In this document: positions 50,921-63,400 of the stretch, piece by piece
Layout of the letters: the number at the start of each line of letters is the position of its first letter
How positions within the stretch are numbered: position 1 is the first letter of the stretch
Assembly: GCA_933207985.1 (NCBI GenBank)
Contig: OW240912.1
Location: 205,180,670 to 205,244,669, forward strand
Source: Pelobates cultripes
Lineage: Eukaryota; Chordata; Amphibia; Anura; Pelobatidae
Direction of reading: 5' to 3'
DNA: 64,000 nucleotides
Notes under the pieces: generated by a model
The model's database searches: none
What the model was told of the DNA's origin: nothing
What the model saw: the letters and a program-made list of their open reading frames with translations, nothing else
Position numbers and translations under genes: made by a program

Positions 50921-53900
50921 TTATTGAAAAAATGTATATAGAACTTGTTAAATTGAAACAATGTCCCACTGGGTATATATTATACTTATTATATGTCCAC
51001 ATTCTTTTAGTGGTGTAGCACTATGTAAACAGGGGTTAACACCACTCCCCCTTTATGCTGCGCTCACCTGGTGCAGGGACTTTAACTGGTCCCACAGTCT
51101 ACTCACAATATGCACAAGTAATGAGTCTTCAGCGGTTAAATAATTTCCACACGTTATTGGCTCGCATAAAATAAAATAAACAGATCTTGTAAAAATAGTA
51201 AAATCTCTGCAGCTGGCTTACAGTTCGTAGGGAAATTGAAAAGATCGTGGTCAGTTAATTGTCCACCGATATCGCTGTTTTATTCTCTCCCCTGAACGCC
51301 AGGAATGTTGGCACCACGTCACTCACAGGCAGCCGCACGGCACGAAAGGTCTGGCCTTGGGGGGACGAAGATGGACAGACCCCCAGCGACTGCCCCAGCT
51401 GCGCCAGGTGGTGCGCCGAAATGTCCCGTGCAGCGATCGACGGAGGAGCAACCTTCAGACAGGCGTAGCCCCGGGAGGTAGTGCTACACCATTGGAAGAT
51501 CTATGTGTTTTCTCCCTTAGACATGGATCATAAAGATATCTATCAGGACTGAATATATAGGATATTCAACTAGGTGAGAGCTCCACTTAAGGTGTGTTAG
51601 GTGGAGGTTTTCTCACCTAACGTTATTACACCATTTCAGTTCCAGTTTTCTCTAGGTTATCCCCACAAGGTGTCGATTAGGATCGATTTAATAATATATA
51701 GTATATATATTTCTTAAAGGGAAAGCACCTTAGATTAATATTTTATTAAATCCACCTCTAGTGACTGTCACGATGATAGCCACTAGAGGTGTTTCCATGG
51801 CACAGGTCAAGTAAAACTCAGTCACATGATGTTTAAACCCCCAAAGGAAAAGCATTGATTAAATGCTCTCCTATGGTTGATTCAATGCTCTCCTATTGGA
51901 AGCTTGAGTGCACATGCAGCACTCGCTGTGCATGCACATCAGGTCCCAAATACTACGAGGGGCATTGGACTGGACCATCGCAAAGGAGGCCATGCCTTCT
52001 CCACAAAGTTGAGGGAATTGGAGAAGTAAGCAATGCTGAAAAAAGTAAGTAAAATAGTATTTTTTTTCTTTTCACAAATGGGGCAGGAGTACAGGCCCGT
52101 ATTTCACTAGGGACAGGGACACTAGTGCATAAGGAATACAGGTTGGTTTTTCTAATGCTTTAGTGTTCCTCAAGCAGTGCTGGGCCTCTGAGAGGTCTCA
52201 GGCAATGAGTCAGCACTGCACGTAAGTGCTTAGTTCAGTGAAGCTATCAAAAGCTTATTGTAGGAGCTTCTTGGAGTCATCAACGGGCACCCAGTAGGAC
52301 GCAGGTAAGTTGTCACTACCTGCTGTAGTGGTTGTGGTGCTTCTTTAATAGAGAGTGAGTAAGAGGTGCAATGCAGATACCTACTGAACTCTACAAAAAT
52401 TCTGGGTACAAAGATTCAGAAAGGTTCAGACAACAGTCTTGATAGTTTGGATAAGTTTTCATGAAGAAAGGATTTTTAACACACAAGTAATTTGCAAAGA
52501 GGAAAATCCATAAACTATAATATTCTGGAAACAGACATCTATATTGATCTTAAAAGTCATTTTAAAAATCATGATGTGCACTTGCAATGTAATGATGTTG
52601 TATAAAAGGATAGGTATGGCTAATGATGGTAGGATACCCATGACCCCTTTTATGAATTATGCCTTATTATTGGTTTGACTACCTGTATATAAGTAGGCTT
52701 TGATCTAGATGAGGAGGTGTGAAAGAGGATGTAAGCTCTGCAGTCACCGCAACTCTCTTCCCTCACAAGTGCTGAGCATCAACAGAAATTAAGACGGACA
52801 TTTATTTGCCAGCTCTTGAAATGTTTAAACTGGGATTTTAAATATTTAATAAGCACCGAGGCTGCCGCAGAGAGACACATGCTGGGAAAAAAGGGGGGAG
52901 TGGGAGGAAGGGTTTGCGGAGACTGCGCATTGTGTTTAACCCATTAAAACTAATTTAGAATTGTTAATGTATCACTCACATACCTTTTAGAAGACATTTC
53001 TGGTTTAAAAAATAGTAAAATTGTTACACACTTCCCAGCTTTGTTGGATGCAAAAGGATTATTTATGGATGTATATCCTCTGAAATAATAATCTGGCAAA
53101 GTTAGTAGAGTAGCCATGGGAATATAAATAATTCTATTTAGTCAGCAAAAATGTCCTTGGTAAAAATATAAGCTCCATATATACTATATAAATACAAATA
53201 TTATTTATCCAACCATTGCATTTTCTGCAGACCCACACTTTTCCGAAGGCAGGCACTGCCACATGGCTGCAATGTTTGACTTAAAGTACACCTGTCATGG
53301 CAGACACAAGTTTACATTAAGTTAATTAAAATACAGTTTTATCTATATATTGTGCTAACAGAATTGTTATAAAATATATACATTTTTACTCCCGATTTTG
53401 TGCCCCGGCCAACATCGGACACGTATGCAATGGCCATAACCTGATCCTATGCAGGAAAAGGAGGACTACTCCCCTAATACAGGGTCTCCCAGCTTTAATA
53501 TAGTTTTTTTTCTTTTGGGTTCGAGACTTTATCGCCTAGTATACCATGGCTGCCACAGGTTTAACTGCATAAGTCCACATGCTTACATGCATAGGCCGAC
53601 TGCCCTATGCCCTCTAACACCCCACCCCACCCCACCCCCTCTCAACACCTCAGGGTAGCTCAGGCAAGCACAACGGTAGACTTCTACATATCACGGAGAC
53701 TTCAAATACGTTTCCCCCAGTTAAACTTGATCTACCCACATTGTCTTGCAAGCTTAATTAAGATTATTCTCACTTCTCTTTATATACTTATAGTTTTGGT
53801 TTTTTTATGTCACAGCATAGGACAAGCTTTACACAGCTTATGTTTTATCAGTGAATAATTGTACTACATTCTGGCACATATCTTATGTCAATCCTTCACT

Positions 53901-54046
53901 TTAGCACAGCAGTCTATACACATAAAAAAAATGTGACAGATCGGCCTTCTGACCTGCATACAACGTACCTTGCTTTATATTAATGCTTGACACGCTTTGA
54001 AATGATGCCTAAGTAATGTCACATTGTGCATAAATAAAGAATTTAA

Positions 54047-54092
<46 letters not shown>

Positions 54093-54850
54093 CATTTTGC
54101 AATTAATCAGTCAAAATGGTCCCTCCCCATGCCTGCTAATCAGCTGTTGGTATAAAAAGGTATAACCAAGTTATAGCTCTCTGGGCCAAAACATGTGTAA
54201 CAGATGAGAGCGGGAGAACCGTCATACTAGAGGTTCATCTGCTCTCCATCATAGCGTCCACATGTTAGATTTATGAAGATGTAAAATTTATCATGCTGAT
54301 GTATTTAAAGAAGTGGCAGCAATAATACATTTTCATACAGGGACGCCATCCATAGCAAAGTGCATTTATCTGTAGTACAACATTAAGGTAGGCGTGCATT
54401 CTCCCATTGATTGCTTTTGTAATCAGTATTGTCCTGAATTTGAATTTTACAATGAGATATTTGAAAATCAATCTCTTCACTTCTAAAATACACATCAAAT
54501 TAAGTTTGCTAAGAGATTAGATGATCTGTTGTTTTTTTCTGAATAGGGTCTGGTCACCAGCTGAGAAGCATAAAGTAAAATTATGCAGGATTCTTTCAGG
54601 TTCACTATCATGAAGCATTTTGATTGGGTTTAAAATGAAATATAAAATAATAGTAGGTTTAGTGTGTTAACCATTACAGGGTCAGCGAAGATGGATGTGT
54701 ATTTCCATTTGGCAATCTTAGAGTTGTTTAACTTATTCATATTATGCTTAACACAAAGCAGTAGGCCATTTTTGCAACAGCTGGAATATTTATATTTTAC
54801 TTGTAGAATTTGTAATTTTGGAGTCAAGCTGACCCTGAAACCATTTACAA
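50921..54850. other. Unassigned sequence
   Basis: No gene recognised on either strand. A TTTTTATATATATATATA microsatellite lies at 54046-54085 and an ACCCCACCCC run at 53620-53640. CCACTAGAGGTG near 51780 suggests another eroded MITE. Confidence 0.4.
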
Positions 54851-55063
54851 TTTTATTAATGACACGGAGGCTCCTATTATGCTATCTCTTTCTTACTTTA
54901 TTCCTCAGCAGCAAAGAGAAATATAAAACTGAAAGAGAAAAAATGTAAATATGAAATATAACAGATACAACCAGATCTGCCTAGTAACAGGGCAGCCAAT
55001 CAGCTTAGTAGTAACAGTCCATAAATGTCTTGCTTAGTACTTCCACTTCCTCTTTCTTTGCTG
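54851..55063. repeat. DIRS left inverted terminal repeat
   Basis: Starts TTTTATTAATGACACGGAGG. It pairs in inverse with 60266-60480 over about 213 bp, including the segment GCCAATCAGCTTAGTAGTAA. Confidence 0.9.
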
Positions 55064-55798
55064 CTGTCCTCAGACCAGCTAAGTATTACATTTTCACTCC
55101 TCTATATTTGATCTTTTTTGATTGTTATATGGGTTTATCTACTGATTATTTGTCTTGATTATTTATGTGATGCTGCTTTATATCGCCCTATATGATTTCT
55201 GTATTGTTTTTGCTGCATCTGGTATTCCCTTTTTGGTATTTCAGTTTTTCTTCCCCTGCGTTTTTTCTGGCTCCCTGCCTGTGCTGTACCTTTAGTTAGC
55301 ACAGACATGGGCCGTGGATCACAGGGGAAGTTATCTCGGGAGCTGCAGTGCTCCCTGACCGCCCTCCCTCCCCTCGCGGCCGCACTCGTTTGGCTCCAAC
55401 CTGCTCAGCCTCCCCCTCGCGCCCGCTGGTGCGAGGGTGTTTCCCCGGCCGCGTGTGTTCCACACGCTCCCCGGCCATTGGCGGGGGAGGAGCTTGGTGC
55501 CCGCGGCATGCTCTGCATGCGGCGGCCATCTTCCCTCTCACTCACACACGTGGCTGCTGGCGGTTCCGGCGGGTCAGCTCCCCTTCCCTTTGTTTTTTTA
55601 CAGGTATTGTGCTTTTGTGGGTTACTCAGTAACCCTTGTACTGTAGGTTTAGGGTTCCATTGTTTTTCCTGCTCTGTAATATATACTGATACTGGTGTCC
55701 CTGACTGCCATAGTTCTTGTGGGTGTCTATTGCACTGCATATATTTAAAGGGACATATCCCCCTTTTCCCACAAGTTTATACTACCCTCCTGACTATC

Positions 55799-56985
55799 AT
55801 GCAGGCTAGGGGTGATGATTCTGGCAGTCCCAGTTATCCCAGTATGGAAGCCTTTCAGGCCCCTGTCTCAGGTGAGGTGGGACTCACCCCCTCTCAAGAG
55901 TTCCAGGCCCTTATTGACTCTACTATGCAGAGGGCCCTGGCCTCTGCCATGGGGACAGTTTCATCGTCACTGTCTCATACTATTCAACAGGCCTTGACTC
56001 AGCCCTTGGTTTCTCCTATGTTGGCAAGCCCCCTGCCTGCGCTGCAACCTCAGGTCAGTCGCAAGGCACATGCCAAAACTAAACATGTCTCCCCTGATGT
56101 TAACAGGTAGTACCTGCCCTGACAGACGCGCCTCTGGCCGTCCAAGATGGCGCGTTACCGCGCAAGAGAGCCTCTGGCCGGGCAAAATCGGCCAGAAAGT
56201 GGAAAATGGCGCGTGCCCATGGCAATGACGGATCAGACTCCGATCTAAGTGGGGAGACGGGCTTGGACACCCTCCACAACGCCTCTTATGAGGAAGGGGA
56301 CTCCAACGCGGAGGCGGGGTCTGACGCTTCCTCCGAGTGGGGAACAAGGCATATGTGATCCGCAGGGTTACCCCCTGTTCGATCCTGATGACCTTCGTCA
56401 CCCTCGCTCGGCGGAATGGGACCCGCCCGAGCATATAGCTAGTTATCTAGCGCTACGTATGCGTACTCCCTTGTCCAAGGAGGGGCGCAGTAAGTTACGG
56501 GCCGAGTGCTCAAGGCCCTCAGTGCCTGATGCGGAGTGCAAGACGCCAGAGGTTGACCCTCAGATTTCCCAGTTCCTGGCAAAAACGGGCTGGAAACCCA
56601 GGAAGGGTTTGGAGTTTTCACTCCATAATTGCCAGGACAAGATTTTGGACACTTTAGGTCCGTTGCTAAGCTTTATGAGCTATTGGAGATGGCTAAGACA
56701 GGGGACACCCCCCTGGATTTCGATGTAGCAATAGGATGGGTCCAGAGACTGATTTGCCTTCTCGGCAATGCTAACACGGCTATGTCAGCTGAACGCCGCA
56801 AGACGATCTTGCTTAAAATTTAGCCTAAGTTGGTAAACCTTGCAGTGAAGGAACCGGGCGCTGCCGCTAAGGGCATGCTCTTTGGTGAGTCTTTCGTTAA
56901 AGACCTGGGCTCATTTGTGCGTACCTTCACCGCCCTAGATAAGGCCCAATCCAACTTGAAACACGTTTTTGGCCCAAAGGTTTTC
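55799..56985 (+). pseudogene. DIRS gag-like ORF1, frame-broken
   Basis: A likely start is the ATG at 55799 (MQARGDDSGSPSY), open to a stop at 56110. Coding similarity resumes at about 56340 with DPDDLRHPRSAEWDPPEHIA and NCQDKILDTLGPL, then changes frame near 56665 to LYELLEMAKTGDTPLDFDVA and ANTAMSAERRKTILLKI, stop at 56822, and again KGMLFGESFVKDLGSFVRTF at 56830-56985. These blocks are typical of vertebrate DIRS ORF1. An alternative upstream ATG at 55307 opens a longer, GC-rich frame with no similarity; I regard it as leader. At least three lesions. Confidence 0.78.
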
Positions 56986-57268
56986 CATAGCGCCGGGAGG
57001 TATAGGAGCCGTCCGCCCGGCCATGGAACTCGAGGTCCCTCACGGACTCATAGAGGTTCCTTTGCTGCCCCTCGGGCCTACCAGGACTACAAGCCCGCTC
57101 CCTTCTTTCCCCCCCGTGGGAGGACGTGGCAGAATCGGGGAGGACGTGGTCAGCCCTCATACAGAGGCCCTTACGGTGAGTACCCAGGAATGTATTTCTC
57201 TCCGGGCAAGTGTGGGGGGAAGATTGGCTTTGTTACTCGACATGTGGGGCATGATCACCACAGATGTG

Positions 57269-58700
57269 TGGGTTCTAAATACGATCAAAGGTTTTCGCCT
57301 AGATCTTTTATCTCCCCCTGTCCAGGTGGGTCCGCCTCAGGAACTGAGGTTGCCGGAAGAGCAGTCCGGGTTGATTACCAAGGAGATCTCGGAACTTCTT
57401 GCCAAACGGGCAATACAGGAAGTCCCGTACGAGCATCCGGGATTTCTAAGCAACATGTTCCTCGTCGCCAAGAAAGGCAAGGAGTTCGGCCGGTTATCAA
57501 TCTCGGATTCCTTCGTTACCATCACTTCAAGATGGAAGGCATACATTGCCTCAGAGATCTGCTTCGGCAAGGGGATTGGATGGTCAAACTAGACCTCAAA
57601 GACGCATGCTTGACTATACCAATGGCAGAGGAACACTGGGACTTATTGCACTTTACGTGGCAAGGACGTAGATTGAGGTTTACCTGTCTGCCCTTCGGTC
57701 TCTCTTCAGCACCTTGGTGCTTCACAAAGGTGATGAAACCGGTGGTGGCATTCCTCAGGTCTCGGGGAGTACGCATGATTATTTACCTGGACAACATACT
57801 GATTATGTCCGCGTCCCCCGACCAACTTCTACAGCATCGGAGCTGGACAGTGGATCTTCTGAAAAACTTAGGTTTTCTCATAAATTGGGAAAAATCCACG
57901 GTGACCCCGACGCAGAAAATAGAATTTCTGGGTTTCGAAGTCGATTCGGTCGCCCAGTTCTTGTTCCTTCCAGAGGCCAAGCTAAAGGCTATGAAGAAGG
58001 AAATAAGACGTACACTACGGACCACCTCTCTCTCCGTACGACGACTGGCGAGGGTGATTGGCCTTTTGGCCTTCTCCATTCAGGCGATTTTCCCTGCATT
58101 ATCGGGCCCCGAAACGTCTGAAGGGATCCCACCTTCGCTCGGGCAGTTCGTACGAAAGCGAACTACGCCTGGACAGAGACTCCAAGGAGGAACTACGATG
58201 GTGGTTAGACCATATGGAGGCATGGAATGGTCGAGCAATCTTCGGTACCGCTCCGGATATGGTGATAGAATCGGATGCCAGCCTGCATGGTTGGGGCACT
58301 CGCTGTGGAAATGTCTCCACAGGTGGCAGATGGTCCGAAATCGAATCAACACTACACTGTCTGGAATTGCTGGTGGGATCATTCGCTATTCGCAGCCTGT
58401 CTCCAACTCTGGGAAACTGCTGTGTCCTTCTGCGCATGGACAATGTGTCCTTGGTCAGATATATAAATCACCTAGGTGGCACGAAATCAAAACAACTGGC
58501 GAACCTGGCGAAGGACTTCTGGCAGTTTTGCCTCCACAGCGCGGTGTCGGTTACGTCCGAACACATCCCGGGCTTGGACAACGAATGGGTGGATTGGAAT
58601 TCGCGATACTTGAAAGACTCAGGAGATTGGCACCTGCTGCCTTCGATCTTTCGACAGATAGATCAACTATGGGGCCCGTTATAACTGGACTTGTTCGCAT
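57269..58700 (+). pseudogene. DIRS reverse transcriptase and RNase H, frame-broken, YLDN active site
   Basis: The RT N-terminal part (LAKRAIQEVPYEHPGFLSNM, VAKKGKEFG) is in one frame to about 57490. The centre (RPVINLGFLRYHHFK, WMVKLDLKDACLTIPM, FTCLPFGLSSAPWCFTKVMK) lies in the 56830 frame. The catalytic box reads YLDN at 57784-57795 where YLDD is expected, so the second Asp is Asn. From about 58058 RNase H is in the first frame again: VIESDASLHGWGTRCG, TLHCLELLVG, MDNVSLVRYINHLGG, GLDNEWVDWNSR. A stop at 58684 follows. Two frameshifts plus the Asp loss make it inactive. Confidence 0.87.
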
Positions 58701-58709
58701 CCAGACTGA

Positions 58710-59833
58710 ATGCTCAACTACCCCAATACTTCAGTTGGAGGCCGGATCCATCAGCCACGGCGGTGGATGCTTTCCTGCAGACATGGCCTCGGGGTCGTCA
58801 CTTTGCGTTTCAGAGGTGCTTCTAGATCCGGATGGGAACTCACACGAATTGGTGGACCAGGACCTGCTCCAGCTCACGGCTTGGTTGATTTCGGGGGACC
58901 CTGGTGTGTCACGGGCGTTCCGCAGGCTACTACAAGACTCCTGGAGAATGCCTGGGCACCGGGTACCAGAACAGCTTACAAATCTGCATGGCGTGTGTGG
59001 TCTGGCTGGTGCGTGGGAAGACTGCTGGATCCCCTTTCTGCCCCTCTGAAAAAGGTGCTCAGTTTTCTGACTACACTTTTTGAATCTGGTTTGGCCTACC
59101 GCACTATTAATGTTTATAGATCGGCCATCTTGGCCGGACATCTAGGTATTGACGGATCACCGGTTGGACAACATTCTTTTGTATGCCGCTTGTTGAAGGG
59201 TATTCGTTACTCGAGGCCTCCGAAATCCAGGTATTCATCGTTTTGGGATGTTAACGTAGTGCTGGGCTTCTTGGAATCGTGGACCCTTAATGAGGAGCTG
59301 TCGCTGAAGCAATTATCCTGGAAACTGGTTATGCTCCTGTGTCTCCTTTCATGCAAAAGGGTTTCGGATGTCAGGGCTTTGGACTGGAACGCATTATCCT
59401 TCACCCCCGAGGGAGTGTCGTTTAACATCTCTAAGAGGACTAAGACGTCTTCTAAGTCGGTGACCTACCCTAGGTGTTCAGTCCGACCTGCTCTGTGTCC
59501 GGTGGCTTGCCTACGGGTGTACTTGGATCGCACTCACCAATTGAGGTCATTGGATTTATCCCAATTGTTTATTTCCTTTAAGAAGCGTTTCTCCCGATCT
59601 CCTCGACTACGTTAGCTCGTTGGATTAAGAATCTTCTTTCCGCTGCAGGGATCGATATTTCAATATTTTCGGCTCATTCGGTCAGAGGCGCCATGGCGTC
59701 AAAAGCTTCCACGATGGGATGTCATCTGGATGATATCTTGAAGGCAGCGGATTGGTCTAGAGAATCTACGTTCCGCGATTTTTATTTCCGCCCGATTGAC
59801 CATGTTTCCTCGTTAGTTGTGGCTCAGCTTTAA
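58710..59833 (+). pseudogene. DIRS tyrosine recombinase, frameshifted near the C terminus
   Basis: 58710-59615 encodes the recombinase, with RTAYKSAWRVWSGWC (N-terminal core-binding part) and LVMLLCLLSCKRVSDVRALD (catalytic Arg). A shift just before 59600 leads to a stop at 59613-59615, while the other frame carries FSAHSVRGAMASKA (HxxR) and STFRDFYFRP (catalytic Tyr), ending QL and a stop at 59831-59833. All catalytic residues are visible but split between two frames. It overlaps the 3' end of the RT frame region, as usual for DIRS elements. Confidence 0.87.
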
Positions 59834-59842
59834 ACTAGCATA

Positions 59843-59937
59843 ATAGGAGCCTCCGTGTCATTAATAAAATTCCCAGATTTTGCTAATAACATGACGTAAA
59901 GTCATGATTTTATTAATGACACGGAGGCGAGTATTAT
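59843..59937. repeat. DIRS internal complementary region
   Basis: GGAGCCTCCGTGTCATTAAT at 59847 is the inverse of the left terminus, and it runs directly into the inverse of the right terminus (CCCAGATTTTGCTAATAACA, then ATGACACGGAGGCGAGTATT). This joint copy of both ends is the template used to complete the ends in the DIRS replication model. Confidence 0.9.
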
Positions 59938-60265
59938 TCCCACCCACCCGTTGGGTATGGTTTGGTTCTATACTTATGTTTCAATCGGGGGGAATCTTTT
60001 ACCTCAAGGTAAGTGTTCACGTTTTTTCTCTTGATTTATGACGTATAGTGGGGTCTATTTACTGTTTGCTTATGTGTTTTACGATAGTTGGCGTATATAG
60101 TCCTACAGGCCAGGTTGTCATGATATGTTACATTCAGATCCGGAGTTTGGATTTTACCTACTATTTCTCTGTTTTACAGCTTGATTTCGTTGTGATGACT
60201 TCTACCTTGATGGAGATGCTTCTTTCCTGATGTGGATACTTGGTTTGGGTCTTCGGTTCAGAAGG

Positions 60266-60517
60266 CAAAGAAGAGAAAGTGGAAGTACTAAGCAAGACAT
60301 TTATGGACTGTTCCTACTAAGCTGATTGGCTGCCCTGTTACTAGACAGATCTGGTTGTATCTGTTATTATATTTCATATTTACATTTTTTCTCTTTCAGT
60401 TTTATATTTCTCTTTGCTGCTGAGGAATAAAGTAAGAAAGAGATAGCATAATACTCGCCTCCGTGTCATTAATAAAATCATGACTTTACGTCATGTTATT
60501 AGTAAAATCTGGGAATT
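60266..60517. repeat. DIRS right inverted terminal repeat with extension
   Basis: Inverse of 54851-55063 to 60480, then 37 bp more (ATGACTTTACGTCATGTTAT onward) present only here and in the internal complementary region. Confidence 0.88.
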
Positions 60518-60703
60518 ATGTATACTTGTTTTTCCTTCATTTTGCACTGCAGGACAATGCAAAACAAAAGTTAGCCCATAAAACCTCACTTACCTGCCCA
60601 TTTATGTTAAAGGAACACTACAGGGTCAGGAACACAAATGTGTATTTCGGACTCTATAGTGTTAAACTTACTATTTAGCCTTACTGGAACCCTCTCACAT
60701 GCC

Positions 60704-61129
60704 TTAAAGGATCACTATAGCGCCAGGAAAACAAACTTGTTTTCCTGGTACTATATAATCCATAGGACCCCCCCAACCTCAGGGCCCCCCTCCCACTGGG
60801 CTGAAGGGGTTAAAACCCCTTCAGCCACTTACCTTTATCCAGCGCTGGTGACCTCTCCTCCCTTTCCGAGGTCAGTTCCCGCATGGAGACAAATGCACGG
60901 CCAGAGCCGCGTGCGCATTAAAAACGCCCATAGGAAAGCATTTCTCAATGCTTTCCTATGAAGGTCCTGCGTGCTCAATGCGATTTTCGCATTGAGCGTC
61001 GGGGGAAGCACCTCTAGCGGCTGTCAGGAACTGCTATTTTTACATCTGAAGGGTTAAAACCTGGGGGACCTGGCACCCAGACCACTTCATTGAGCTGAAG
61101 TGGTCTGGGTGACTATAGTGGTCCTTTAA
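60704..61129. mobile_element. MITE with TTAAAGGATCACTATAG ends
   Basis: Left TTAAAGGATCACTATAGCGC, right GACTATAGTGGTCCTTTAA. Same family as 7308-7770, in the other orientation by interior motifs. Confidence 0.78.
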
Positions 61130-62200
61130 AACTAGTAAAAACTTACCTTATTTCCAACACCACGTGGTCCACTGGCTGAAGTAATGATCTCAGCCAATCA
61201 CAATGCTTTCCAATAGGAAAGCATTGGATTGGCCGAGATTGTCTCATAAGGATGTGTTGAATCAATGCATCACAATGAGGAAAGTTCAGTGGCTCCATGC
61301 AGAGAGTGGAGACACTGAACAGCAGTGCTGCACACTGTGTATCACTGAATCAGTAAGCACCTATAGGGACTGTCCGTGGATTGTCCACTGGAGGTGTCCA
61401 TAGGCTGTAATGTAAACACTGCCTTTTCTCTGATAAAAGCCTGCAGGGACTGACTATACTTACCAGAAACCAAATCTCAACAATCTCAGTAAATCCAGTG
61501 CTTTCCAATAAGAAAGCATAGGGAGGCTATTGGGTATGTACGGCAAAACAACGCTCTACGCCAATCAGAATCACCTTACAGAGATGCATTGATTCAATTA
61601 CAAGAGGGAATGCAGAGAGGGTGGGAGGGAGAGGACACTCTGCCTGCAAGGAGAAGATTATTATTCAGTGTCACCAAGATCTGCATGGATACGCTGAATG
61701 TTCCCCAAAGAGAAGCATCGATTTAATGCATCTTTATGAGGAGATGCTGATTGGTGCGGCATTTTGCTGTGCATGCTCAATAGCTTTCCTACGGGAAAGC
61801 ATTGGATTGGCTGAGACAGTGGCGTAGCTAGAGCTTTGACGCTGGGGGCTGCCCCAATCTCGACCCACGTCATGTCTGGTGCAGTTGTGGACGTCCGTGG
61901 CTGCACCAGACATACCTCTTAAATACTCAAAGTCTCTAACCCAACACAGTTTACAAACTTTTTAATATTTTTCAAGATATGCACCCAATGAATATATGCA
62001 ATAACTCATTGGCGACATATCTACTAAACAGTGATTTGGTGGGGGGATTGCCCATTTGGGCAGAGTGTTCCTTTAAATAATTATTGTTACCGAAGTGTTT
62101 CAGTATATTTTACTTTTTATTGGTGTAAAAGGAATCATTTAGAAATGAAACGCAGCTTATTGAAAAAAAATTGTTATACACATCTAAAATATATATTCCT
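61130..62200. other. Eroded MITE-like and unassigned sequence
   Basis: Repeated phrase CAATAGGAAAGCATTGGATT (61211) and TACGGGAAAGCATTGGATTG (61790) suggests two decayed related elements. No gene supported. Confidence 0.4.
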
Positions 62201-62209
62201 TTTTTTTTT

Positions 62210-62775
62210 GGCAGGGAAGGGAGGGGTGCAGGGGGACTGTGCGGGGGCAGGGGCAGAAGTGGTCTGTGCAGGGGAGGGGGGGGGCTGTGCGGGGGAGAGG
62301 GGATCTGTGCCCGAAATGGGGACTGTCAGGTAAGCAGAGAGAGAGAGGATCTGTGCAGAGAGGGGATCTGTGCAGGGAGGAGGGGGATCTCTGCAGGGGA
62401 GGGGACCGTTGGGGAGGCAGGGCAAATGGCCCGTGCAGGGGACTGTCAGGAAGCAGCGGCAGAGGGGGTCTGTGCAGGGGAGAAAGAAGAATCTGTGCAG
62501 GGATTGGGGACGGTCATTGAGGCAGGGGCAGAGGGGTCTGTGCAGGAGGGGGGGGATCTGTGCAGAAAGAGGACTGTCAGGGAAGCAAGGGCAGAGGGGG
62601 TCTTTGCAGGGAGGGGTACTGACATTGAGGCAGGGGGGGTCCGTGCAGGGAGGGGGACTGTCAGGGAGGCAGGGGCAGAGGGGGGCTGTTAGGGAGGCAG
62701 GGGCAGAGGGGGTCTGTGCAGGGGAGGAAGGAGTATCTGTACAGGGAGGGGGAATGTCAGTGAGGCAGGGGTAGA
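62210..62775. repeat. G-rich GGCAGAGGGGGTCTGTGCAG minisatellite
   Basis: About 560 bp of imperfect 20-35 bp units with the words TCTGTGCAGGGGAG and GACTGTCAGGGAGGCAG. The long ORFs through it are repeat artefacts. Confidence 0.9.
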
Positions 62776-63400
62776 CCAGTTTGAACTAGCTGCCCTGTCC
62801 CTTCCTTGTACTATAGTGCTCTTATCAACCTATTGTATGTAAATGAGGCTGTTGTGGGCTTCAAATATGTGTGCTATGTCCATTAAAAGTAGTTGTTGTT
62901 TTAACCTTGAAAATATAATAGAGGTGTAATATATAAAAACATAAAAATAGGAGCAGCTACACACATCCACCAGCGACTGTAACTGAGTATGAGCTCAAAA
63001 GTTAAATAAAGCGTGTGCGCTCATTAATCAAAAAAACATTAAACAGTTGTAAATACAGATATACAAATAAACCAGTATTTTATTCAATAAAATCAGATAA
63101 AAATAATAAACATAAAAAAAATCAAAATGGTCTGAACCTGCTGTGATGAAATAGAAACAATATATCTCTCAAGGAAGACAAATGTAACCACACAACTGTG
63201 AATGCAGAAATGGGTCAGAGGAATTACCCCAGACACTATGTAAAAAGCAACAAAGTGTCTGAGTGTTTCCCTGCCCCAAACCCAGACACAGATGCAACAA
63301 GTAATGGATACACTATATAATAGATACAGGGAGTACCTTTCCTCGGTGTGGGCCCCCCACCGAGGTATGTGCAAAAAAGCGAAAAAATGAAGTAAGCTTG
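62776..63400. other. Unassigned AT-rich sequence
   Basis: No feature recognised; overlapping minus-strand ORFs at 63093-63527 and 63236-63619 continue into the palindrome and have no known domain. Confidence 0.4.

Larger units (their letters stand above)
54851..60517 (+). mobile_element. DIRS-type tyrosine-recombinase retrotransposon, full structure
   Basis: A 5.67 kb element with the complete DIRS plan: left terminal repeat 54851-55063, gag-like region, RT and RNase H, tyrosine recombinase, internal complementary region 59843-59937, and right terminal repeat 60266-60480 with a 37 bp extension to 60517. DIRS elements replicate by reverse transcription and are thought to integrate as circles through the recombinase, so no target duplication is expected; none is seen. 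All three coding regions carry frameshifts. Family assignment is secure from domain order and from the internal complementary region. Confidence 0.92.

Noticed and set aside
55307..56110. 267-residue ORF starting at the first ATG after the DIRS left repeat
   Set aside because: Only the part from 55799 fits DIRS ORF1; the upstream part is GC-rich and resembles no protein.
62171..62774. ORFs of 173 and 134 residues, glycine/cysteine-rich
   Set aside because: Products of the GGCAGAGGGGGTCTGTGCAG minisatellite.
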